Source: Streptomyces sp. Tue6028
GTDB lineage: Bacteria > Actinomycetota > Actinomycetes > Streptomycetales > Streptomycetaceae
Assembly: GCF_002300165.1 (NCBI RefSeq)
Contig: NZ_MLCE01000024.1
Coordinates: 1 to 58,138 of the forward strand
Reading direction: 5' to 3'
DNA length: 58,138 nucleotides
Numbering within the stretch: the first letter of the stretch is position 1; every line of letters starts with the position of its first letter. This document shows, in pieces, positions 32,816 to 41,385 of the stretch. The notes under the pieces were generated by a model, which saw only the letters and a list, made by a program, of their open reading frames with translations, was not told the origin of the DNA and ran no database searches. Both the position numbers and the translations under genes were made by a program.

Positions 32816-34428
32816 CCATCCGCATCCTCCCCGCCGTCGGCGACATCGACTCGGCCCGGGCGCTCACTACCCTGCTCAGCCAGCTCGCCGACGCCGAACC
32901 GGCCCCTCCCGTCCCCGACTCCACGGCCCTCCTCGACACCCTCGCCCGCCTCGCCGCGGAGTCCCTCGACGAGCTGCCCGAAGTGGTGCTGGTCCACGAA
33001 CGCATCGGCCCCGTCCCGGCGCTGGAGCTGATCCGCGACCTGGTGATGCGCTTCCCGGCCGTCGGCGTCGTCCTCATCACCGCCGACAACAGCACCGCCG
33101 TACTGACCGCCGCCATGGACTCCGGCGCCCGCGGCATCATCGGCCTGCCCCTCGGCTACGACGCCCTCGCCGAACGCGTCCAGGCGGCCGCCACCTGGTC
33201 CGCCGGCATGCGCCGCCACCTGCACAGCGGAACCCCCGAGCTGTACACCGGCCCCGGCGGCACCGTCCTCACGGTGACCGGGGCCAAGGGCGGCGTCGGC
33301 GCCACCGTCACGGCCGTCCAGCTCGCCCTGGCGGCGCGCGCGTCCGGCCGCACCGTCGCCCTGCTCGACCTGGACCTCCAGTCCGGCGACGTGGCGTCCT
33401 ACCTGGACGTGCAGTTCCGCAGGTCGGTGGCCGACCTGGCGGGCATCAGCGACATCAGCCACCGCGTCCTCCAGGACGCCGTGTACACCCACGACAGCGG
33501 CATCGGCCTGCTGCTGGCCCCCGCGGAGGGCGAACGCGGCGAAGAGGTCACCGACCGGGTCACCCGCCAGGTCCTCGGCACCCTGCGCTCCCGCCACGAC
33601 GTGGTGGTCGTCGACTGCGGCTCCCAGATGAACGCCGCCACCGCGGCGGCCGTGGAGATGGCCGACCAGGCGCTGCTCCTCGTCACCCCCGACGTCGTCG
33701 CCGTACGGGCCGCCAAGCGCATGGTCCGCATGTGGGACCGCCTGCAGATCCGCAAGGCCGAGGAGACCACCACGGTCGTCAACCGGCACACCCGCGCCAC
33801 GGAGATCCAGCCCTCCCTCGTCGAACGCGTCACCGGCACCAGGGTCGCCCGGACCGCGGTCCCCGCCGCCTTCAAGGAACTCCAGTCCGTCGTCGACGCC
33901 GGCCGGCTCCAGGACCTCGACAGCCGCTCCACCGTGAAGCAGGCCCTCTGGACGCTCGCCGGCGAGCTGGGCCTGGTCGCCGCGCAGGAAGGCGGGGGAG
34001 GAGGCCGGCGCCGCAAGGCGCCCGCGGACCGCGGCGCGCTGACGCTGCGGCGCCGGGGCGGCGACCGGGGCGCGGTCACCCTCGAATTCGCCGGGATGTT
34101 CCCGCTGCTGCTCGTCGTCATGACGATCCTGTGGCAGTGCGTGCTGTACGGCTACTCGTACTCCCTGGCCGGGAACGCCGCCGACGAGGCGGCCCGCGCG
34201 GCGACGGCGGCGTACGCGGTCGACGGGGACTACGCGGGCGCCTGCGACGCGGCGGGCGGCAAGCATCTGCCCGGCGCCTGGAAGGACGCCGACATCGCCT
34301 GCACCCCCGCGGGCCCCGTCATGAAGGCCGACGTCGAGGTCGACGTGCCGCTGTTCTTCCCTGGCTTCGACGCGGGCTGGCACGTGAGCGGCAGCGCGGG
34401 CGCGGCACTGGAGGGGGACGACGGATGA
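32812..34428 (+). CDS. cpaE: CpaE/TadZ-like ATPase fused to a TadE-like segment
   Basis: The 538-residue frame joins two pilus proteins. Residues 1 to about 140 are a degenerate receiver-like domain. Residues ~150-400 are a MinD/ParA-type ATPase with the deviant P-loop TGAKGGVGATVT (Lys159) and VVVDCGSQMNAATAAAVEMAD. After a Gly/Arg linker, residues ~415-538 read GDRGAVTLEFAGMFPLLLVVM plus a helical tail, the N-terminus of a TadE-type pseudopilin. No stop and no good internal start separates them. CpaE localises the Tad machine; TadE is a membrane pseudopilin. Either a true fusion or a missed internal start. The stop overlaps the next TadE-like gene (ATGA). Confidence 0.85.
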   Translation: MTIRILPAVGDIDSARALTTLLSQLADAEPAPPVPDSTALLDTLARLAAESLDELPEVVLVHERIGPVPALELIRDLVMRFPAVGVVLITADNSTAVLTAAMDSGARGIIGLPLGYDALAERVQAAATWSAGMRRHLHSGTPELYTGPGGTVLTVTGAKGGVGATVTAVQLALAARASGRTVALLDLDLQSGDVASYLDVQFRRSVADLAGISDISHRVLQDAVYTHDSGIGLLLAPAEGERGEEVTDRVTRQVLGTLRSRHDVVVVDCGSQMNAATAAAVEMADQALLLVTPDVVAVRAAKRMVRMWDRLQIRKAEETTTVVNRHTRATEIQPSLVERVTGTRVARTAVPAAFKELQSVVDAGRLQDLDSRSTVKQALWTLAGELGLVAAQEGGGGGRRRKAPADRGALTLRRRGGDRGAVTLEFAGMFPLLLVVMTILWQCVLYGYSYSLAGNAADEAARAATAAYAVDGDYAGACDAAGGKHLPGAWKDADIACTPAGPVMKADVEVDVPLFFPGFDAGWHVSGSAGAALEGDDG

Positions 34429-34790
34429 GCCCACCCGCAGCGCGCCGCCGCTGGGACGACCGGGGCGTCTCCATCCTGGAGTTCACCGGGTTCCTGCCCA
34501 TCCTGCTCCTCATCGGCATGGCCGCCATCCAGCTCGGCCTCGTCGGCTACGGCGTCAACCAGGCCGGCTCGGGAGCGCGCGCCGCGGCCCGGGCCGCCTC
34601 GCAGCACGACGGGGACGGAGTGGCCGCGGGGAACGCCGCCGTCAGCGGATGGCTGGAACCCTCCGTGCCCCAGCCGGCCAAGGGCGCCGACACCACGACC
34701 GCCACCGTCACCGTCCACGTCCCCTCCGTCATCCCCTTCCTCGGCGGCTGGGACGTGACCCGTCACGCCACCATGCCCACCGACGATTGA
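34425..34790 (+). CDS. TadE-like pseudopilin
   Basis: A 121-residue protein with an N-terminal DRGVSILEFTGFLPILLLIGM segment, the TadE pattern of a short basic leader, a Glu at the start of a hydrophobic helix, and a small extracytoplasmic domain. TadE-type proteins are minor pilins processed by the Tad prepilin peptidase. It overlaps the CpaE-TadE fusion by ATGA and is followed after 18 bases by cpaF, with GGGAGGAG as ribosome site for the latter. Its sequence resembles the C-terminal part of the fusion, suggesting duplication. Confidence 0.85.
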   Translation: MSPPAARRRWDDRGVSILEFTGFLPILLLIGMAAIQLGLVGYGVNQAGSGARAAARAASQHDGDGVAAGNAAVSGWLEPSVPQPAKGADTTTATVTVHVPSVIPFLGGWDVTRHATMPTDD

Positions 34791-34808
34791 CCGGGAGGAG
34801 CCGCACCC

Positions 34809-36149
34809 ATGAGCCTGCGATCCCGCATCGCCGCCCCCGACGAGGGGGGACCAGGGCGTGAGGACGGACACCTCGTCGCCGTCTACCGCGCCAAGCTCCT
34901 CGAAGAGACCGACCTCGCCGAGATGTCGAGCCTCGCGGCGGCCGAGCGCCGGGTACGCCTGGAACGCGTACTGGGCCACATCATCAGCCGTGAGGGCCCG
35001 GTGCTCTCCTCCGCGGAACGCTCCCAGCTGATCCGCCGCGTGGTGGACGAGGCCCTCGGACTCGGCGTCCTCGAACCACTGCTGGCCGACGCGTCGATCA
35101 CCGAGATCATGGTCAACGGACCGGACTCGATCTTCGTGGAGCGCGCCGGCCGCGTCGAGCAGCTCCCCCTGCGCTTCGCCTCCGACGAACAGCTCATGCA
35201 GACCATCGAACGCATCGTCTCCACGGTCAACCGGCGCGTGGACGAGTCGAACCCGATGGTCGACGCCCGCCTCCCCACCGGCGAACGCGTCAACGTCATC
35301 ATCCCGCCGCTCGCCCTCACCGGCCCGACCCTCACGATCCGCCGCTTCCCGCGCGCCTACACCCTCCCGGAACTCATCGGGCTCGGCTCGCTCGACGAAC
35401 AGATGCTCATGCTGCTCGCGGCCTTCGTGCGGGCCCGCTTCAACGTCATCGTCAGCGGCGGCACGGGCAGCGGGAAGACCACCCTGCTGAACGCCCTCTC
35501 CGGGCTCATCCCGTCGCACGAACGCATCATCACCATCGAGGACTCGGCCGAGCTCCAGCTCCAGCAGGAGCACGTCATCCGGCTGGAGTCCCGCCCCCCG
35601 AACGTGGAGGGCAAGGGCCAGATCACCATCCGCGACCTGGTCCGCAACTCCCTGCGCATGCGCCCCGACCGCATCATCGTCGGCGAGGTCCGCGGCGGCG
35701 AGACCCTCGACATGCTCCAGGCCATGTCCACGGGCCACGACGGCTCACTCGCCACCGTCCACGCCAACTCGGCCGAGGACGCCCTCATGCGCCTGCAGAC
35801 CCTCGGCTCGATGTCCGAGGTGCAGATCCCCTTCGAGGCCCTGAAGGACCAGATCAACTCCGCCGTCGACGTCGTCGTCCAGCTCACCCGGCACGCCGAC
35901 GGCTCCCGCAAGGTCACCGAGATCGCCCTGCTCATCTCCCACGGCCGCGAACAGTTCCGCGTCACCCCGGTGACCCGCTTCGTGCCGCGCCCCGCCGGAC
36001 CCGACCGTGTCGTCCACGGCCACTTCGAACACCTCCCCCTGCCGCGCGTCGTCGCGGAGAAGCTGTACGTCGCCAACGAGCCGCTGCCGCCCGCCTTCGG
36101 CGTCACCGAGGCCATCGACGTGCTCAACACCAGGCAGGCCATCGGATGA
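34809..36149 (+). CDS. cpaF: CpaF/TadA-family secretion ATPase
   Basis: The motor of the Tad pilus, a type II/IV secretion ATPase of 446 residues. It has the N-terminal helical domain, the IMVNGPDSIFVER block, the Walker A GGTGSGKTT with Lys223, the Asp box ITIEDSAELQL, the Walker B region DRIIVGEVRGGE and the His box STGHDGSLATVHANS. ATG at 34809 follows GGGAGGAG. Its stop overlaps the repeat ORF that follows (ATGA). Confidence 0.96.
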   Translation: MSLRSRIAAPDEGGPGREDGHLVAVYRAKLLEETDLAEMSSLAAAERRVRLERVLGHIISREGPVLSSAERSQLIRRVVDEALGLGVLEPLLADASITEIMVNGPDSIFVERAGRVEQLPLRFASDEQLMQTIERIVSTVNRRVDESNPMVDARLPTGERVNVIIPPLALTGPTLTIRRFPRAYTLPELIGLGSLDEQMLMLLAAFVRARFNVIVSGGTGSGKTTLLNALSGLIPSHERIITIEDSAELQLQQEHVIRLESRPPNVEGKGQITIRDLVRNSLRMRPDRIIVGEVRGGETLDMLQAMSTGHDGSLATVHANSAEDALMRLQTLGSMSEVQIPFEALKDQINSAVDVVVQLTRHADGSRKVTEIALLISHGREQFRVTPVTRFVPRPAGPDRVVHGHFEHLPLPRVVAEKLYVANEPLPPAFGVTEAIDVLNTRQAIG

Positions 36150-36412
36150 CGCCCACGACCGAGAGACACCCGACAGGCCGCCGGACGCCGTCCACGACCG
36201 GGAAGCACCCGACAGACCGTCGGACGCCGCGCACGACCGGGAAGCACCCGACAGACCGTCGGACGCCGCCCACGACCGGGAAGCACCGGGCAGACCGTCG
36301 GACGCCGTCCACGACCGGGAAGCACCCGACAGACCGTCGGACGCCGCCCACGACCGGGAAGCACCGGGCAGATCACCGCAAGCCGTCCACGACCGAGAGG
36401 AGCGAGTCGTGA
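36146..36412 (+). CDS. Repeat-only ORF coupled between cpaF and tadB
   Basis: An 88-residue frame made of six 13-residue units (consensus TTGKHPTDRRTPx) and a partial seventh. Its ATG overlaps the cpaF stop (ATGA) and its TGA overlaps the tadB GTG (GTGA), so it is linked to both neighbours exactly as a real operon gene would be. The composition is basic and hydrophilic, with no fold expected. The frame used by tadB is also open through the repeat. Whether it is translated to a stable protein is unknown; it may only keep ribosomes moving to tadB. Confidence 0.45.
   Translation: MTPTTERHPTGRRTPSTTGKHPTDRRTPRTTGKHPTDRRTPPTTGKHRADRRTPSTTGKHPTDRRTPPTTGKHRADHRKPSTTERSES
36155..36409 (+). repeat. 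39-bp minisatellite, six units plus a partial
   Basis: Six near-identical 39-bp units (36155-36388) and a partial unit separate cpaF from tadB. The core ACCGGGAAGCACCCGACAG recurs with few changes. The period is divisible by three, so frames are preserved when units are gained or lost. Confidence 0.95.
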
Positions 36413-37350
36413 ACAACCCCGCCCTCCTCGCCCTCGGCGCGACCGTGCTGTGCGGCACCCTCGCCGTCGCGGGCGTCCACACGTTCGCCTCAGGCCGCGC
36501 CCAGCGCCAGGCACTCGTCGACCGGCTCTCCGGCGGCGGCCCGCTGCGCACCGCGGCAGGCCGGGTACGCCGCTTCGCGGGCATCGACCGCCGGCTGCGC
36601 CGCACCCGCCTCGGCCGCACGATCCACCTGCGCCTGTCCGCGACCGGACTCGACCTGACGGCAGGGGAGTTCTTCACCTACGTCACCGCCGTCGTCGTCG
36701 CCCTCTGGCTGATCGCGGCCGCCACCCTCGCCCCCTTCTTCGGCCCGATCGCCGCGCTCGTGGGCATCTGGAGCGCCGCCATCTTCCTCAACTGGCAACG
36801 CCAGAAACGCATCGAGGCCTTCATCAACCAACTGCCCGACGTGGCCCGCCTGCTGGCGAACGCGACCGCTGCCGGACTCGCCCTGCGCACCGCCCTCGCC
36901 ATGGCGGCCGAGGAACTGGAGGCCCCGGCCGGCGAGGAACTCGCCCACGTCGCACACCAGCTGACGCTGGGCAGGACCGTCGACGACGCCCTCGCCGAGC
37001 TCTCCGAACGCCTCCCCTCCCGTGAGCTGATCGTCCTCGTCACCACCCTCGTCCTCGCCAACAAGGCGGGCGGCTCGGTCGTCAGCTCCCTGCGCAACCT
37101 CACCCAGACCCTGGAGGACCGCAAGGAGACCCGCCGCGAGGTCCGCACCATGCTCTCCGAGGTGAACGCGACCGCCTTCACCGTCCCCTTCCTCGGCGTC
37201 GGCTCACTGGTGCTGATCAACTCGTCGAACGAGGGAGCCCTCGCCCGCGTCACCGGCTCCCCGCTCGGCCAGGGGCTCGTCCTGCTCGCCCTCGGCCTCT
37301 ACACCGTCGGCTTCTTCGTCATCCGCCGCCTCGGCAAGATCGAAGTGTGA
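36409..37350 (+). CDS. tadB: Tad pilus inner-membrane protein TadB (T2SS F family)
   Basis: A 313-residue membrane protein with an N-terminal anchor, a pair of central hydrophobic segments (about residues 90-130) and the T2SSF cytoplasmic domain (NQLPDVARLLANATAAGLALRTAL...LSERLPSRELIVL), and a last membrane segment near the C-terminus. It forms the platform with TadC on which CpaF acts. GTG at 36409 is used because GAGAGGAG precedes it at good spacing; upstream in-frame sequence is only the repeat. Confidence 0.9.
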   Translation: MNNPALLALGATVLCGTLAVAGVHTFASGRAQRQALVDRLSGGGPLRTAAGRVRRFAGIDRRLRRTRLGRTIHLRLSATGLDLTAGEFFTYVTAVVVALWLIAAATLAPFFGPIAALVGIWSAAIFLNWQRQKRIEAFINQLPDVARLLANATAAGLALRTALAMAAEELEAPAGEELAHVAHQLTLGRTVDDALAELSERLPSRELIVLVTTLVLANKAGGSVVSSLRNLTQTLEDRKETRREVRTMLSEVNATAFTVPFLGVGSLVLINSSNEGALARVTGSPLGQGLVLLALGLYTVGFFVIRRLGKIEV

Positions 37351-37363
37351 GGGAGGGATCACC

Positions 37364-38254
37364 ATGCTGCCGCTGCTGCTCGCCGTCCTGATGGGCGCGG
37401 CCGTCGCGGGCGTCCTCCTGGGCATCCGCATGATCCGCGCCGACGCCCGACTCCCCAGCGACCTCTCCCTCGCCCTGGAGGTCGGCGCGAGCCGCGTCTC
37501 CAAGGCCGACTCGGCCGTCGACCGCCTCGGCATGCGCTTCGCGCCCGCGGTGCTGCGCCTGATGGGCCCCCGCCGCGTCGACGCCAAGCGCCGCCGCATC
37601 GACATGGCGGGCAACCCCGGCGGCCTGACCCTCAACCGCTACGCGGCCCGCCGCGCCGTCTACGGCATCTTCGGCGTCGTCCTCGCCTTCGTCTTCCTCT
37701 CCAACGGCCAGCTCCTCTTCGCCGCGCTGGCCCTCGCCTTCGGCCTGCTGGCCGCCGACGCTCTCATCTGGCAGGCCGTCCGCGAACGCAAGGAGGTCAT
37801 CGACCGCACCCTCCCCGACTTCCTCGACGTCCTCGCCGTCGTGGTCTCCGCCGGCCTCGGCTTCCGCCAGGCCCTCGACCGGGTCGCCGAGAAGTACGAG
37901 GGCCCGTGGGCGGACGAACTGCGCATCACCCTGCGCCAGATGGACATGGGCGTCAGCCGCCGCCAGGCGTTCGACGAACTGCGCAGGCGCAACTCCTCCG
38001 AACAGGTCTCCCAGTTCGTCTCCGCCCTCCAGCAGGGCGAGGAACTCGGCTCCCCGATCGCCGAGACCCTCATCCAGCTCGCCACGGACATGCGCCGCAC
38101 CGACGCCCAGAACGCCCGGCGGCGTGCCGCCAAGACCATCCCCAAGGCGACCATGGTGACCCTCGTCTTCATGCTCCCCGCGACGATGATCCTCATCGCG
38201 ACCGGCATGTTCCTCGGGTCGGGCACCGACTTCGGCTCGATCCTGGGCCGCTGA
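37364..38254 (+). CDS. tadC: Tad pilus inner-membrane protein TadC (T2SS F family)
   Basis: A 296-residue partner of TadB with the same fold: an N-terminal hydrophobic anchor, two central membrane segments (about residues 98-138), the T2SSF block (LPDFLDVLAVVVSAGLGFRQAL, VSQFVSALQQGEELGSPIAETL) and a terminal membrane helix. GGGAGGG precedes the ATG. The stop TGA shares its last base with the ATG of the histidine kinase (TGATG), so the sensor gene is coupled to the pilus operon. Confidence 0.92.
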   Translation: MLPLLLAVLMGAAVAGVLLGIRMIRADARLPSDLSLALEVGASRVSKADSAVDRLGMRFAPAVLRLMGPRRVDAKRRRIDMAGNPGGLTLNRYAARRAVYGIFGVVLAFVFLSNGQLLFAALALAFGLLAADALIWQAVRERKEVIDRTLPDFLDVLAVVVSAGLGFRQALDRVAEKYEGPWADELRITLRQMDMGVSRRQAFDELRRRNSSEQVSQFVSALQQGEELGSPIAETLIQLATDMRRTDAQNARRRAAKTIPKATMVTLVFMLPATMILIATGMFLGSGTDFGSILGR

Positions 38255-39690
38255 TGAACGGCCTCCGCGCCCGTGCGGGCGTCCACCCCCCGGCCCACGG
38301 CCGCCGGCCCCGTACGGGCCTCGCCGGGCGACGGATCCTCCGAGCGGCCACCGGCCTCCGCCGCCTCGCCGGCCGCCTCCGCCCCGGCTGGCCCAAGGGC
38401 GGCGGCGCCGGGTACCTGGCGGACGACGCACCGCCCCCCGGCAGCGTGCGCCTCCAGCTCAACGCACTCCAGGCCCTGTGCCGCCAGGCCTTCGCCGTAC
38501 GGCTGGCCGCCATCGCCATCGGCGCCCCCTTCGCCATGACGAACGCGGCCGACGGCCCGCCGCGCTACGCGGTCCTCGCCGCCGCCGTCCTCGGCGTCAT
38601 GGGCTCGTACGCCATGCTCAGGGACTGGGAGCGCTTCGGCCCCCGGCTGCTGGCCCACCCCACCCTGATGGCCGTCGACCTGACCTTCGGAGCGGTACTC
38701 CTGCTCACCGCGTCGCCCGCCTCACCGCTCGCGTACGCGACCGTCTGCACCCCCCTCCTGTCGGGCCTCCTCTACGGCTGGCGCGGCAGCGGCGTCTTCA
38801 CCGGACTCCAGCTGATCGTCCTCCTCACCGTCTTCCGGGCCTGGGAACACCGCCCCGGAGCGGGGGCCAACACCCTCCTCATCGCCGGCTTCTGCATCGG
38901 CGCCGGCATCATCGGCGTCACCCTGCGCAACCTGATGTTCCGGTTCGGCACCGCCAGCCAGGCACTGGCCGAGGCCACCTCCCGGCTCGCCGTCGCGGAG
39001 GCCGTGGAGTCCGAACGGGCCCGCCTCGCCCGGGAGATGCACGACTCGGTCGCCAAGACCCTGCACGGTCTCGCACTCGCGGCCGACGCACTGGCCGGAT
39101 CCGCGGACTCCGGCGACCCCGCCACGCTCAAGCGCCAGGCGGCGACGGTGGCGGACGCGGCACGCCTCGCGGCCGGCGAGTCCCGGGCCCTGCTCTGCGA
39201 CCTGCGCCGTCACACCGACCTGACCGCACCGCCCGACACGGACCTCCTCCCCGAACTCCGCACCCGTACGGCCGACTTCCAGGCCCGCACGCACCTCGCC
39301 ACGGACCTGCGGCACCGGGGCGGCCCGCCCGTCCTGCCCCGCACCACCGCCCGACACGTCCTGGCGATCGCGTCCGAAGCCCTGGAGAACGTCCACCGCC
39401 ACGCCCACGCCACCCGCGCGACCGTCGAACTCGACGTCTCCGAGCACGAGTTCGTGATCCGGATACGGGACGACGGGTCCGGCCTTCCTCCCGGAGCGAC
39501 CCTCGACGACCTCGCCGACCTGACGAGAACCGGCCACTTCGGTCTGCTCGGCATGACGGAACGGGCCGCCACCCTCGGCGCTCGCCTCCTGCTGCGCCGG
39601 CCCCTGCAGGGAGGCACCGAGATCCACCTGACGCTCCCGCTCCCCGCAGCCGCCCCCCACACCCCCCGACAGGAGGCCGCTCATGCCTGA
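38254..39690 (+). CDS. NarL-type sensor histidine kinase
   Basis: A 478-residue membrane kinase. A basic N-terminal region is followed by about five hydrophobic helices (residues ~75-230). The HisKA_3 domain has the phospho-accepting His263 in ARLAREMHDSVAKTLHGL, and the ATPase domain has the N box ALENVHRHAHA and G box DDGSGLPPG. It pairs with the LuxR-type regulator whose start lies inside its own end (8-base overlap). Being inside the Tad operon, the pair is likely to sense an envelope or surface signal for pilus genes; the stimulus is unknown. Confidence 0.92.
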   Translation: MNGLRARAGVHPPAHGRRPRTGLAGRRILRAATGLRRLAGRLRPGWPKGGGAGYLADDAPPPGSVRLQLNALQALCRQAFAVRLAAIAIGAPFAMTNAADGPPRYAVLAAAVLGVMGSYAMLRDWERFGPRLLAHPTLMAVDLTFGAVLLLTASPASPLAYATVCTPLLSGLLYGWRGSGVFTGLQLIVLLTVFRAWEHRPGAGANTLLIAGFCIGAGIIGVTLRNLMFRFGTASQALAEATSRLAVAEAVESERARLAREMHDSVAKTLHGLALAADALAGSADSGDPATLKRQAATVADAARLAAGESRALLCDLRRHTDLTAPPDTDLLPELRTRTADFQARTHLATDLRHRGGPPVLPRTTARHVLAIASEALENVHRHAHATRATVELDVSEHEFVIRIRDDGSGLPPGATLDDLADLTRTGHFGLLGMTERAATLGARLLLRRPLQGGTEIHLTLPLPAAAPHTPRQEAAHA

Positions 39691-40414
39691 CCAGGCACTC
39701 TCCGGCCCGCCCCTGCGCGTACTCGTGGCCGACGACAACCCGGTCGTCCGGGCGGGACTCACCGCCCTGCTGGGCGGCCACCCCGACATCGACGTCGTCG
39801 CCGCGGCGGCGGACGGCGACGAGGCCCTCGAATCCGCCGCCCGCCTGCGCCCGGACGTCGTCCTCCTCGACGTCCGCATGCCCGGCACGGACGGCCTCAC
39901 GGCCCTGCCCCGGCTGTCCCGGCTCGCCCCCGTGATGATGCTGACCTACAGCCGCGAACCCGAGGTGGTGGCCGAAGCGCTGCGCCGCGGCGCCTCCGGA
40001 TACCTCGTCCACGGAGAGTTCACCGCCGCCGAACTCATCACCGCGGTACGGGATGTGCGGGCGGGGCGGCCCACTGGCTCGGTTTCGCCCAGCGTTTCGC
40101 ACGAACCGAACGAAATCTCTTCGCATCTGCAATCGGTTGTGGCACAGTCGTCGAAGGCTCGACTCGCACACGCGGCGGGGTTGCACCGCCGCGCCCCCGA
40201 CCAGACCGACTTCGGCCTGAGTTCAAGGGAGGTGGAGGTCATGGATCTCATAGCGTCCGGCATGAACAACCAGCAGATCGCCGCCGCCTGCTTCATCAGC
40301 GAGAAGACCGTCAAGAATCACATCAACCGCATCTTCGCAAAGCTGTACGCTTCCTCGCGCAGCGAAGCGATCGCCCAGTGGCTGGGCACGACGCGCGAGG
40401 GGTGGACCCGATGA
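39683..40414 (+). CDS. LuxR/NarL-family response regulator
   Basis: A 243-residue regulator with a receiver domain (acidic pocket VADDNP, phospho-acceptor Asp63 in LLDVRMPG) and a C-terminal LuxR helix-turn-helix (LSSREVEVMDLIASGMNNQQIAAACFISEKTVKNHINRIF-type, residues ~178-225). A linker of about 50 residues between them is longer than usual. Partner of the upstream kinase. GACAGGAGG precedes the ATG. The Flp pilin gene follows after 117 bases and may be one of its targets. Confidence 0.93.
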   Translation: MPDQALSGPPLRVLVADDNPVVRAGLTALLGGHPDIDVVAAAADGDEALESAARLRPDVVLLDVRMPGTDGLTALPRLSRLAPVMMLTYSREPEVVAEALRRGASGYLVHGEFTAAELITAVRDVRAGRPTGSVSPSVSHEPNEISSHLQSVVAQSSKARLAHAAGLHRRAPDQTDFGLSSREVEVMDLIASGMNNQQIAAACFISEKTVKNHINRIFAKLYASSRSEAIAQWLGTTREGWTR

Positions 40415-40531
40415 CGCCGCCCCTCGCTCCGCGCCGGGGAAGTTGGGCCCCTGGGCCCACTCGCAGTAGGCGCACTCTCACGTACGGTGCACGGGTCGGT
40501 GATTGTGGCGTCGGGTGGGAGGGCAGGGGCC

Positions 40532-40765
40532 GTGGTGACGAAGGACTGGAAGCTCAGGGCGACGGTTCGCGTGGAAACCTGGGCGAGCACGGTCTCCGAC
40601 CGGATGCGCGGCCGGAAGCGGGACGTCGGGGCCGGGTTCGTGGAGTATGCGGGCCTGATGATCATCATTGCGGGGATCTTCACGCTGATCGATCAGCTGG
40701 GGCTGGACGGGCTGATCTCGGGTGCGATCGGGGACGCGGTCGACCGCGTGGTCGGCGGCGGCTGA
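40532..40765 (+). CDS. Flp-type pilin
   Basis: A 77-residue major pilin candidate. After a basic leader the processing motif reads G-AGFVEYAGLMIIIAGIF, with Glu at +5 and Tyr at +6 after the cleavage glycine, as in Flp pilins. The helix is then followed by a short Gly/Asp tail. GTG at 40532 is preferred over GTG at 40487 because GGAGGG precedes it. The prepilin peptidase (TadV/CpaA) expected to process it is not in this window. The stop overlaps the TadG-like gene. Confidence 0.82.
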   Translation: MVTKDWKLRATVRVETWASTVSDRMRGRKRDVGAGFVEYAGLMIIIAGIFTLIDQLGLDGLISGAIGDAVDRVVGGG

Positions 40766-41370
40766 CCTCACACGTAGCGCGTAGCGACCGAGGGCAGACT
40801 CTCCCGATCTACATCTGGCTGACGGGGATTCTGCTCTTCGCCGCGCTCGCCTTCTTCGCGTTCGCCCAGGCAGCGTCCGCCCGCAATGGAGCTCAATCCG
40901 CGGCGGACGCTGCGGCGTTGGCGGCGGCACAGGATGCCCGCGACGAATTGATCGACCGCCTGACGGATGCCATCGGCCAGGACGACGACTGGCTCGACTG
41001 GCTGGACGGCGGCCAGGACCTCCCCGGCACGGGTGCGGCGGCCGCGGCCCAGCAGCTGGCCGCGGAGAACGACTCGACGCTCCAAGGCGTACAGCCCGTC
41101 ACGAAGAACGGCTATCCCGGGTATCAGGCCGACATCCAGACGAACTACACGGTCGGCGACTCGATCATTCCCGGCACGGAGAACAAGCGGGCCACGGCCC
41201 ACGCCGTCGCCATCATCAAGCCGCGTTGCGATTTCGATCCGGACGCGGATCCCGAGAAACCCGTCGAACTGACCTGTGACGGGGAGATCGTGAACATAGA
41301 TCCCGGGGACTTCGATCCGGACGACCTCCCGGACGCGTCCGTGCTGTTCTCCGTGCGACTGGCCGAGTGA
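40762..41370 (+). CDS. TadG-like membrane protein, apparent CTG start
   Basis: A 202-residue protein beginning SHVARSDRGQTLPIYIWLTGILLFAALAFF-like: a short leader and one hydrophobic helix, then an Ala-rich helical stretch (NGAQSAADAAALAAAQDARD) and an acidic C-terminal domain with two cysteines. This is the TadG/TadE-type plan. The frame has no ATG, GTG or TTG near the natural N-terminus; CTG at 40762 overlaps the pilin stop as CTGA, mirroring the ATGA/GTGA junctions of this operon. An upstream start would need an unrelated 100-residue extension. Confidence 0.75.
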   Translation: MTSHVARSDRGQTLPIYIWLTGILLFAALAFFAFAQAASARNGAQSAADAAALAAAQDARDELIDRLTDAIGQDDDWLDWLDGGQDLPGTGAAAAAQQLAAENDSTLQGVQPVTKNGYPGYQADIQTNYTVGDSIIPGTENKRATAHAVAIIKPRCDFDPDADPEKPVELTCDGEIVNIDPGDFDPDDLPDASVLFSVRLAE

Positions 41371-41385
41371 GAGGAACCCGTACCC

